Shown here piece by piece: positions 1 through 12,400 of a stretch of 64,000 bases of DNA (position 1 is its first letter; each line of letters starts with the position of its first letter). A model generated the notes under the pieces. That model was not told where the DNA came from and searched no databases. It saw nothing but the letters and a program-made list of their open reading frames with translations. The stretch is from Amphiura filiformis (lineage: Eukaryota; Echinodermata; Ophiuroidea; Amphilepidida; Amphiuridae), in assembly GCF_039555335.1 (NCBI RefSeq), contig NC_092635.1:54937755-55001754 (forward strand), given 5' to 3'. The translations under genes and the position numbers were made by a program.

Positions 1-62
1 TTTGTGAAAAGATGACTAAATTTCCATGTTTAATTTGTTCTTGATCTTCTATGTGTTCATAG

Positions 63-460
63 CTATTGAATGGTGTGGCAAAAAGGAAGCAAAGCGAGCA
101 GTTCAAATCATGCTTGGACCTGGCAAGCAAATCAAAGTACAAAACGAGCGTGGTGATAAAAACTTCCGAACAATCGATCTGAAAATGGTCAACAAGCTGA
201 TGCTTCAGGTCGCACCTGATCGGGAACGCCGGTACTGCGCAGTGAAATTAGATCGTGAATATGATTTAGTGCTGAAATTTGATGATGAGGATTTGCGTAC
301 TGAATTCATCAGTGATTTTGAGAACTGGCTCGGAAGCCCTGAGGTTGGCATCGGCAGGGAGAGGCTTGAGGTTCGAGAGGGGGATTTGCTGAAGTGTGCC
401 GTTACCAAGGGACAGCGGCAGAAAATGCTAGAAAGATTCTTCCGTGTTGCATTCGCTCGG
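63..460 (+). CDS. DUOX: DUOX exon 1 of window: cytosolic linker
   Basis: The acceptor AG is at 61-62 and donor gtaatt at 461. Two bases complete a codon begun in an upstream exon, and the exon ends on a full codon (phase 0). It encodes [12 protein letters not shown] through [10 protein letters not shown], the conserved intracellular segment between the first membrane helix and the EF-hands, with the charged stretch [12 protein letters not shown]. An ORF runs back to 26, but the part before 63 is intron. Confidence 0.92.
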
Positions 461-3400
461 GTAATTCATGTTTAACTTCCTATTTTTCTTTTCATATTTT
501 CTATTCCATTTTCTATGCATATAAACATTTTTTAATATAGCAATAGTATAAAATGTGTTCAAAAACAGTTCAGGCCCATAAATTAGTCAGTGAGGTGCTA
601 AGTATATAAATGTTAAACAATTACCACAAGAAACAAGCAGACATGTGCTTTATAATAATAATAATAACAATAGACCTGTTTAGCAGCTGATCTAAAATCT
701 TCGCATATTAATTGTTCAGAAAGATGTTGTGTGCCAAAACATACTCAACCAATCAAATTTTAGGGATTTGAACACATATTCGACCTTGCAGTGGACATCC
801 CATTCAATAAATTGCAACAAATAAGAGCAACGCAGTAAGTGATAAATCATACTACACTACGCAAAAAAAGTTTCTTTATGGTTAGGAAATTTATCCACTA
901 TTAAAATCTAGCGAATAATTTTGTACGTTTGCTCAATAATCGCATGCGGGTGATTGTCCTGCACATTTTAACACCTCAAACACTACTCTACGACACTCCT
1001 GAGAAAAGATATGAATGTTTAAGTAACACGAGGTCGAAAAATGAAAATTGCAAAGAGGCCTATTCAAGTTTTCAGCATAAAAGAACACAAAAATCAACAA
1101 AAATACAGATAACATTTTTTGTTTAATTGCTGAGTACATTTCAGGCATCATACTGCCGTTTCCAACTTCACTTGAGATTAATCTCTTTCTTTACCCGTCT
1201 TTGTGTGTCCACCGTTGGCTTCCCTTACAGCAGCCACGTATGGCCTCATGCTCCTAATGAGGCGCGTCGAATGTTACCTTGCTCAACCCCGTTCCACTCG
1301 TTGATAACGATGCGATTTAATCCCACCAGAGTTATATCTGCCTTTATCTTCTTGTTGACTCGTTTCTTGTGCTCATCCCAAAGGTTCTCCAAGGGATTAA
1401 GATCACGGCTTCTGGAGGGCCACTCTATGTTATGTTATGTTCTAGTGTCTCAATTCCTTCTGCTTCCAGGAATGCAGCTGTAATCATGACCTGTTTTGAA
1501 TCCCTTTTCCAAATCCATCTCTCAAAACGTAAATGTCTTAGTACCCGCTCACCTTTGTCTTTGATCATTCATCTGCATAATAAGCAAAGGATTATCCAAC
1601 ATGCATCAAGGAAAATGCTTTAAATTTAAATTTAAAAGGCGGGAATAATGAAACCGTCTTGGATCAGTGAAGCAGCTCTAAAACCGCTGAATAGGCCTCT
1701 TTGCAATTTTCATTTTCGACCTCGTGTTACTTAAACATTCATATCTTTTCTCAGGAGTGTCGTAGAGTAGTGATTGAGGTGTCAAAATGCATGAGGACAA
1801 TCACCCGCATGCGATTATTGAGCAAACGTACAAAATTGGTTGCTAGATTTTAATAGTGGGTAAATTTCCTAACCATAAAGAAACTTTTTTTGCGTAGTTT
1901 ACATCACAAATTCCTTGAATGCTCTGGTACCAGTGTGTGTGATTTGTTGTGGTGTTTTTGTTTACCGTAGTCATGCATGATCAGTGTTTTTTCAAATCAT
2001 CCTCAAGATATATTGTTTATGAATGCGCTCTGTGTACCTAAACCATGTGACTTGAGGATGATTTGAAGTGACCTCCACTTGAGATGAGTCTGGTATTTAT
2101 TCCAAGCTGTTACATAAAACGAGACACATGTAGCACCCGAAAAGTGCATCCTTTTGATATGGATGTACACAAATGTTGAATTTCAAGCTTCTTTAATTTC
2201 AATATATTTTGCAGGCGTATGATTTAGATTTTGATCCTGATGACATCCATGAGTTAGAATCCTCCATTGCCAGAGATGTGTTGACTTGTGAGCTGACCAA
2301 GACAGAGTTTGCTGAAGTCCTCTCCATGAATCCTAGTAGTACTTTCATTACTAGCATGTTTGACTTGGTGGATAAGGATAAGAGCGGATCCATTTCCTTC
2401 AGAGAGTTTCTGGATATCATTGTGATATTTGCTAAAGGTATGAAGATTTGAAGTTTTAACCTTACATCTCTGCTTATAATATGATGCTTTGTATTTTCCC
2501 CAGCCCCCCCGTGTCAGTAAAAAAATCACAGAAAATCTACTATTATCATATTTTGGGTGAAAAAATCATCCTAGGCCTATTTGGGATGAAAATTGACCTA
2601 GATTGGGCAAAAATCCATAATTTTTGCTTTCCCCCTCCCAAATCTCACTTTACCCCCTTCCTCCATTGCCAACCTGAAAAAAAAGAAACAACAGTGGCTG
2701 CCCCTCCACTTGAACATTGGAATACTACATATGCAGACTACCCCCTCCATCAGGGGTCGCATATAAGGAGTCTGCGCGTCCAGAGACTCCTTACTTTTTT
2801 ATTTTGGCCATTTTGGACTCCTTAAATCACAAGTTGAAAGTAACCAAAGGGTCAGGTAAAAACTGTATGGACTCCTTAATTTTACGATGCACAGAGGCAT
2901 AAATCAGTATAAGAATCGTTGATTAAAAATTAAAAAAATAAAAGATCAGTAAATCTTGCGAATCGCCATAGGCGAATGACACTATTAATTTCACTGGAAT
3001 ATTTGATAAGTTCAAAGTTTAGAATTTTGGACAGATGGACTCCTTAAATTCTCATTGGACCCCTTAAATGTTGCTTTTGCAGGTACCAAAGGGTCCAGAA
3101 AAATTAAATTGAACCCCTTGATTTTTTGTGCTCGCGCTACCCTCCATAGCATGTCTTGGAACGATTCTAATGTATGTTTCCTTCAACTTTTTAATGGAAA
3201 TTAATTGATAGAACTCTTTTTGGAGATTAGTTGACCAAAAGATTTGTGACATGATCAAGAGGAATGAGTCACATGTCGACCCTGGTTAAAAAGGGGTTTA
3301 CACATGTTTCTAAAGAGGACATTTAGAGCTTTTATAAACTGAAAACCTCATGTTGATGCGACTTTTCTTTGCAAAGTTACGTCAATTTACCAATCGCTGA

Positions 3401-6400
3401 ACAAAATATCAAACAAATGAATTTGAACACTTTTCTTTGCCAATATCTCAAAATCAATGTTAGCGACATCCGACTCATTTCCCTTGATCATGTCACATTT
3501 TTCTACATAGTTGTTTGTGACTATGGTTTATTGTTATTGTTATTTGTAGGTAAACCAGAAGACAAATTACGCCTGTTCTTCAATATGTATGACATCGATA
3601 AATCGGGACACTTGTCTAGGGATGAATTCAAATCAATGTTAAGGTAAGTATTAGGCCTGCTCTATACTTTTTTATTTGACATAGAATATTCTATGCAACA
3701 TGTCTTCATTATTTAATCTATTTCCATTCTATTTCCTGTCATGTTTAACTTCTAACGAATGATGCCGTAAAATCGATAATATATTTCCACCAGAAATTCA
3801 ACATAAAATGTAATTGATTTTCTGTCGACAAACATTCGTTAGGAGACTGATAAAAACTAAATTAGTTTAGAAAGATGTGGTGTGCGGCAAACAAAAATAC
3901 TACAACCAATGTTTGATGTGCGCATGGCATGGTATGATTGCTTGCACCAATCATGTATCGCGTTGCTCTTACTAGGCACAGCGTGTTGAATGCGGTGTCC
4001 ACTGTTTGGTTGAATGCACATTGAAAACACCAGAAATTGATTCGTTGGATCTGTGTAAGACTACAAGCCAAAATGTGATGCGATCAAGCTAAATGAGTCT
4101 GATGTCGATCAAAATGAAAATTTAGTTTTACATGTGTCATTCTCAAAGATATTTTTTGCTGTAAACTCCATCATTATCAAACTTTTGCTGTAAACTCCAT
4201 CATCATAATCAGACTTGCAATTTTAGAGGTATGGCTATTTCAGTGTTGCTCAGAACAATAAAATACAAAGGAAGTTGTTATTGGCTATATCTCAAAATCA
4301 ATATTCCCGCCATCCGACTCATTTTGCTTGATAACATCACAAATGGTCTCATTTCCAGTGTCAAAGTTCACTTATCCTCATAACACAAAAGTTGACCTCT
4401 AGTTGTACAGTAATAATTTTGTTCTCAACACATTCAAAGGTCATTTTATGTGTATACAATCATATTGGGGTTAATGAACTGATATGAATCTTTACAAATG
4501 GCGTAATAGTATATGATAGTGTCACAAAATGTGGACCAATATGACATCTGGTATTAGGATGCATTATGGGATAGTGTTTCATTCAATTCTTCATCATATT
4601 GGTGGTATTCTGTCCATTGTTTGCTGCTGTTTCTCTTATATACATGTATGCCCTAGATAAAAGTGTGCAGATGACCGTAATGTGCACCTACGTGCACAGC
4701 AGGTGCATATAGCAAGGTGACAAAAAATGGGGTGCCCAAAGTTACAAAACCAGAAAGCGAAATGAGTGAAGCTGCAAAAAGTGGGTTGCCTTGCTTGCGA
4801 CACGCCTAGCACAGCCATAATTAAATTTGCTTCACTTTACGGTAAATCCCATAAGCCTTAGCGTTTTGACCACTGATGTCATCATCTGACGTCATACTGA
4901 TGCACATCATTAGTGATTATTGTAACAACTGCACATTTCAATGCCAGTATGCATTGGGGTGACGACATTCTGGGTCCAATGCAAAGGCTTATGAGATTTA
5001 CTGAGTGTAAGTTAGCCACAGTCTGTGGTCTTCACAGATTTGAATCAAGTGTGATGCACCTGTTTCCAGGGGAGGGGGGACTGGGGGAACTTGACTTTGG
5101 AAGTGACTGGGATGTGCGGACACCAGTTTGAAATAAGGATCTTTCGGTCTTTTATAATTGTAATAAAACTATTTTCATGATAGGTCTATGATGGATATGG
5201 TTCATGCATCAGAACCCACTGAGTTAGACCAACTCATTGATTCGTTGTTTGTGGCTGCCGGGTTTACAGATAAGAAAGATTTGTCGCTGCAAGATTTTAT
5301 CAGGTTGATGAAGGATTATGAAGGAGAACTGGCAGAGTCAAAATTGCAATTTACAGGTAGGGAAATCACAAAATAACCTCAAAAAATATCTGCAATAATT
5401 TGTAACAAAGCCAACTCGTAATCTCTGTTCCAGTTTCAAATCACTTATTTATAAGACTCTACCATGTTTATGTGTGACACTCATGGCAGGCAAAATAGTG
5501 TACACATGGATTATTTCACCATGTCCAAAGCAATTTTTGGATCAAGTACATCCGCCAGGTAAAAAGATGAGAGAATGAAACAAAAAACAAACAAACAAAA
5601 TAAAATAATTTGATTTTGACAGGTGTTGATATGCCAGACCCAGGCCCAGCTGCATCTTCAAAAGGGACAATGATGCGCCATGATAACGCCCCCACACGTG
5701 CACGCAAAACCATCATTCAAGCATACAGGTAAGAGGGAGTGCAGCAGATTTCTGTCAGTGTACAGGATAATTCTTGCATGTTTGCTGTGTTTGTATGTCA
5801 CTAAATGAGGGGACGAATTTTGGCATGTGTTTGGTAAACTTGTCACAGAATTTAGCCACATGAGTAAGGATGTGGAAAATTAATTATGTCATAGTTGTGC
5901 CATGTATTGGTTAAAATATAGCAAGACTAAAATCAAACAATTCTAAAGTCTGATTCAGACTCCACATCGTAGCGCTATGCGATGCTTTTAAAACAACGCA
6001 GCATCGCGCGATTAAATTAAAATCTACATTTTAAGTTCATCACGCAATGCTGCAATGTTTTAAAAACATGTGGGGTCTGCATCTCCTTTTATGGTCATTC
6101 TACCACCTTGATTTTCCAGCAGCCAATAACAAGCATGCACGGCTGCGATATCGAAAAATTGAACAAAGTTCAAGTTTCACTGCAGACGAAATTTCCACCG
6201 CACGATGAGAATTTTCACCGCTGAGCTCTGAAAACATCTGGCTCAGATATCAGTTTTCATATGGACACAAGGCCCAAATTTGGAAAAGAATACAAAAAGT
6301 CCCAAAATTTCAGAATTGGAGAGTGTAGCGAGCAGAAAAAATAAGGTTTTTTTATGCTTTTTTGGACAAAAAAGGTCAAAATTTTATCCACTTTTCACAA

Positions 6401-9400
6401 AATTGCCCCCCCCTTGGGAAAAAAGTCCATTTTTCAAAATCAGCACCCCACCAAATGAAATCCTGCGTACGGGCCTGGATATGGAGTCTGAATTGGACTT
6501 AAAGGCTTTAAATAAATGCCCACATTTATTTAATTATGGATGTAAAGATGTTGTATTGAATTGAAATGAATTTGTCTATTTTCCATTTCAGTGACAAGGA
6601 TCATGGCAAAGGCTCCAAGCGTCCAGTATCTCAGATTCAAGTTGAAACAATCAATAAATCATACGCTAAATCTCAGGTACACAAGCGATGGAAGGCGGCG
6701 CTACGCTATGTTGAGAACTATCGTCTACAGATATTCTGGTTTACTCTTTACAACCTTGTGCTTATTGGTATCTTTGCAGAGAGAGCTTACTGTGAGTTTG
6801 AAAAAATAATAGTGTACTATAGTACAGTTACAGCCTTCTTAAAAACATATTTGCAGTAGTGTAGCCAGCGCAGTGGTGTAGCATCATTCATAGGGGCATG
6901 GGGGCACATGCCCCCCAAACGACGATTACAAAATTTAGAAAATCCCATAGAAAAATTGCTAAAAAACTGCTTGTGCCCCCCAATCAGACCCAGTCGATGC
7001 CCCCCCCCCTAATACGATGATCCATGCTGCAACACTGAGCTGACATATAATGAAAGAGGAAAGTGCCTCTCCTTCATGTAATTTTACACAAAATTAGGGG
7101 TTATGGGGTTAGGATTAGGGGTTAGGATTAGAGTTAGGATTAGGATTAGCTTGCACAAAATAATTACATGAAGGATCGACCCAAAAAAGGAAAGAGAAAA
7201 TCGAGAAGGCAAAGGAAAAGAAAAGGGGAAATGAGCCTGTTTCCCACCAAAATTCACAAATTAGTGTAAAATACCTAAATTTTGCACACTACATGCACAC
7301 ATTGGCCCAACAAAGCCTATTTTGGAAGCTTGAAGATTCTACATGTACAGTGTCTCTAAAAACAACCGGTATATGTATATATCCCACCGGTAATACCGGG
7401 TCAAAATGATGCAACTGTGAAATTTGTTAGTCTTTGCCCCCCACATCACCGAAACCAAGAAGATATTTTATTTTGTACTTTTATTCCTTTTTGTAGATTA
7501 CTCCATTGAACGTGAGCACAGAGGTCTCTGACGATCGCAGGGTTCGGGGTCACCGTGATCATGTGCTAAGCGCTATGATGTTTACATACTCTAGTTTACT
7601 TGTGACCATGTGTCGTAATATCATCACCAAGTTGAGAGAGACGTTCTTGCATCGATACATTCCATTTGATTCTGCTCTTCCAATGCATAAATACATTGCA
7701 TTTGTTGCTCTGTTCTATTCAGGTAATATAGACAATAACATTAATAATAGTAATAATTAAAAATTCCACACTGCCCCTGTGATGTGGAAGATATTGGATA
7801 TGTCTTCCACAGGGGGGTTTGAATTTCAAATGGAATGAACACATTAAACAGCTCCATTTGAATTTCATACACCCTCTGAGAAAGATTCAACCTGAATCTT
7901 TCACAGAGGGAGGGGGATTTTCAAATGGAGCTGCTAATGTGTTCATTCCATTTGAAATTCATACTCCCCCTGAGAAAGATATTTCCAAAATCTCCCACAG
8001 GGGTAGTGTGGATTTTAAATGGAATAGCCCAATATAGCAAAAATGCAGTTGAAAAGTAGTCCTACCTACCGGGGTTGTAGTTTCTTCTATCCAGGTAATA
8101 CAGGGCTTTAAATTTGGTAAGAATAAGAGAATCAATGCATTCTTGGAATGATCTTCTAAAATGGGGCCGTGATTATCAAAATTACAGAAACAAAATTGAT
8201 TCTGCAAATTAAGATAATAAAAATAAGTAGTAAAACAATAAATTCTGCACACAGCATACAACAAAGAATCTGTAAATTTTCCTTGATTATCGCCAGATGA
8301 GTTTGTAAGAATTAAAATAGCAAGAAAAATGTGTTAATTTGAGAATTGGCTTTTAAACTTGGATAACTTTGTTTTTCTTTGTAGTTCTCCATTCTATTGG
8401 GCATGGAATCAACTTTTATCATATCAACACTCAGCCAACAGATGACTTAACATGCTATTTCAGAGACTTCTACCATGCGTAAGTAGCATTTTTTATCACC
8501 AGGCCTGTAACCAGGGGGAGCTTGGGGGCATACACCCCCACCCAAAATGCCCCAAAAGTCCCATTTGCGAGAGTAGAGAGCGAAAAAATAGGGGTCAAAA
8601 AGGTCAAAATTTTGGGGGAAAAAAGTCCATTTTTTCAAAATCCGCCACCAGTCCAAAAAGGTCCAAATTTTGAAGAAAAAAAAGTCCACTTTTTCCAAAT
8701 CAGCCCCCAAATAAATCCTGGTTACGGGCCTGTTTATCACATCAACACTCAACCAACAGATGATTGAACATGCTATTTCAGAGACTTCTATCATTTGTAA
8801 GTTTCTTTCTTTTTCTTTTTCAGGTCCCACGAAGTACCTAAATTCAAGTATTGGTGCTGGCAAAAATCACCGGCTGGTGTTCTTTTAGTCTTGACCTGTG
8901 CTGTCATTTACACATTTTCTTTTTCTCTTTCTTTTTTAGGTCCCATGAAGTACCTAAATTCAAGTATTGGTGCTGGCAAACTATCACCGGCTTCACCGGC
9001 GTTCTATTAGTCTTGACCTGTGCTGTCATTTACACATTTTCTTTTTCTCTTCCTTTTTTAGGTCCCATGAAGTACCTAAATTCAAGTATTGGTGCTGGCA
9101 AACTATCACCGGCTTCACCGGCGTTCTATTAGTCTTGACCTGTGCTGTCATTTACACATTTTCTTTTTCTCTTTCTTTTTTAGGTCCCATGAAGTACCTA
9201 AATTCAAGTATTGGTGCTGGCAAACTATCACCGGCTTCACCGGCGTTCTTTTAGTCTTGACCTGTGCTGTCATTTACACATTTTCTTTTTCTCTTTCTTT
9301 TTTAGGTCCCATGAAGTACCTAAATTCAAGTATTGGTGCTGGCAAACTATCACCGGCTTCACCGGCGTTCTTTTAGTCTTGACCTGTGCTGTCATTTACA

Positions 9401-12400
9401 CATTTTCTTTTCTCTTTCTTTTTAGGTCCCATGAAGTACCTAAATTCAAGTATTGGTGCTGGCAAACTATCACCGGCTTCACCGGCGTTCTTTTAGTCTT
9501 GACCTGTGCTGTCATTTACACATTTTCTTTTTTCTTTTTCTTTTTTTGGTCCCTTGAACTTCCTAAATTCAAGTATTGGTGCTGGCAAACTATCACCGGC
9601 TTCACCGGCGTTCTTTTAGTCTTGACCTGTGCTGTCATTTACACATTTTCTTTTTCTCTTTCTTTTTAGGTCCCATGAAGTACCTAAATTCAAGTATTGG
9701 TGCTGGCAAACTATCACCGGCTTCACCGGTGTTCTTTTAGTCTTGACCTGTGCTGTCATTTACACATTTGCTGTCCAATATGCCCGTCGTAAAGTCTTCA
9801 ACCTCTTCTGGCTCACACACAACATGTATGTGATCTACTACGCCTTGATGATCTTCCACGGTAGTGGCCGTCTTGTGCAGCCTCCATTCCTGTGGTTTTT
9901 CTTCCTAGGACCAGCCATTTTGTTCACCTTGGATAAGCTTGTCAGTGTTAGTCGGAAGAAATCCGAGATATCAGTGGTGAAAGCAGAACTGCTTCCTTCA
10001 GGTATATATCATATTTTAAGGTGAAGATGGAAACAGATACGGCGGAAACATTAAAATTTAGGGGGACAAGCATATTTTGTGCAGGTTCTATTTGGACATT
10101 TGCGAGCGAAGCACATGAAAATTTAAATTCCAGACTATTTTAGCCCAATATGAAGGTGGATTTTAGTATTTAATGGGCCAGTGCATGCGAAGTGCACAAA
10201 ATTGTGCAATATTTTTATCTTATCTTATTTTGGCCCAAAACACCATGTTTTCAGGCTAAAAAGGAAGATGTACAGGGAAAATATCGCTTTAATTTTAGGG
10301 GGCCATTCTGCTTGGAAAAATTTAGGGTGGACTTAGCCACTTGGTGTGCAGTCTTTTTGTTAAATTAGTTTTTGATTTATCCATACCGTTTCTGTTTTCA
10401 GATGTGACCATGTTGGAATTCAAACGACCTGTGACCTTTGACTACAAATCAGGTCAATGGGTGCGCATCTCATGCAAAGCGTTGGGAGGTGGTGAATATC
10501 ATCCGTTTACAATCTCCTCTGCACCTCATGAAGAGAACCTCACCCTTCATATACGAGCTGTCGGCCCATGGACTATCAATTTACGTAGAACGTATGATCC
10601 TAATATTTTGAGAGATCACCCATACCCAAAGGTAAATGGTTTCCTGATAATGGGCTATTCCATTTAAAATCCACACTACCCCTGTGCCCGCCCCTGTGGA
10701 AGTCTTCCACAGTAGGAGTATGGGTTTCAAATAGAATAGACAATTAGGTGACTTCCATTTGAAATACTTACTCCAGTTGTGGAAGATATAGGTAAAGCCA
10801 TAATACAGGGGGAGTATAGGTTTCAAAATGATTAACTCTGACCAATAATTTTTTAGAAAAACATACTCCTCCTGTGGAAGATATTTCCAAAATCTTCCAC
10901 AGGGGTAGTGTGGATTTCAACTGGGGGGATAGCCCAAATTGATTGCACACTAGTTTTGAAAAATTTTGTATTCGTTACATAACATATAGAGCGACTTTAC
11001 ATGATCCTCTATCATTATGTACAAGATCCAACTACACATTTATCAAACACAGAACCATCTACACATAAAATTGTTAAGTGCCCTAGGTGGTTAATGGAAT
11101 GAATACAGTACTTGAATCTTCTTGTATAGGGGTGTGACTAGGATTTTTTTAGGTAGGGGTGTGGAATGTCCAAAATGTGGTAAATATTGATATTTGGCGG
11201 TTATACTTAACAATTTAAAAATGAAAAAGCAGTTCTTTTGTTAATTTTTCTAATGGACCTTGGAGATATTTATCCTGATTTTTGCCCCCCTCCTGTTTTA
11301 ACTGAACTCCAAATTTGGGCTTGTTTTTTACTCATTTTAATGTATTTTTTATGCTGATTCCAAATATGGTCATGAAAATGTACAATTTTGACATTTTTGA
11401 ATTTTTAAAGAAATTTTGGAATTTGTCGTCTGCAGTTGACAGCTGTGTGGGGAGGGTTAATATTTGATGCGATCTAGCAAAATGAGTCGGATGTCAGGAA
11501 TATTGATTTTGAGATATAGCCAATAATAGTATTCAACTTCCTTTGTATTTTATTGTTCTAAGCAATACCAAAATTGCTATTATCTCTGAAACCGTACATC
11601 AAATTATGATAGGCTTTTCAGCAAAGTAAAGCTCTGAGAATGCCTCATGTAATTAAACTGAATTTTGATTTTGATCGACATCACACTCATTTTGCTTGAT
11701 CGTTTGTTTTTCATTATTTAACCAAGCACCTATATTTTTCCTATGGTAACATAGCTCTACTTGGATGGTCCATATGGTGAAGGCCATCAAGACTGGTACC
11801 AGTTTGAAGTAGCTGTGCTGGTAGGGGGCGGTATCGGAGTTACACCTTTTGCTTCCATTCTCAAGGATATTGCTCACAGATCATCTCAACAACAGCGTCT
11901 CAATTGCAAGAAGGTAAGATGATGACACAGCATTCTCAATATGAGAAATTAGAAGTTTCCCAATGTCAGACCAAATTGTATATAATTTGTCCCTTTATTA
12001 ATTGATGGGAGGAGGTATTGCTGATTGCCTCAGATAAACCTTGAATGCAAAAGAATAATCATAGGGGGGGGTGATCATTGACAAGGGCCAGGGTTATGGT
12101 GTGTGACCAAAGATTCATGTAAAAGGGCTACTTTTCATGATCAAGCCCTGTACGGACATATGTGATGCTATCAAGCAAAATCAGTTGGAACTCGAAAATA
12201 TAAAATTTTCAGTTTCTTATAGGATAGTAATAAACTTATACAAAGCTGCATTTTGCAGAAAACTCCATTGAAATTGAACAACCAGTTCCAAAGATATGAG
12301 CAATTAAAGAGTTCCCAAAACAAAAGGAAATATTTTCTTTGTTTGGCTGTATCTCAAAATCAATATTTCCGAGTTCCGACTGATTTTGCTTGATCGTATC

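Noticed and set aside
9211..9669. 152-aa ORF with repeated [13 protein letters not shown] segments as a separate gene
   Set aside because: It is a read-through of the tandem exon 9 copies and their pyrimidine tracts; its stop is the acceptor TAG.
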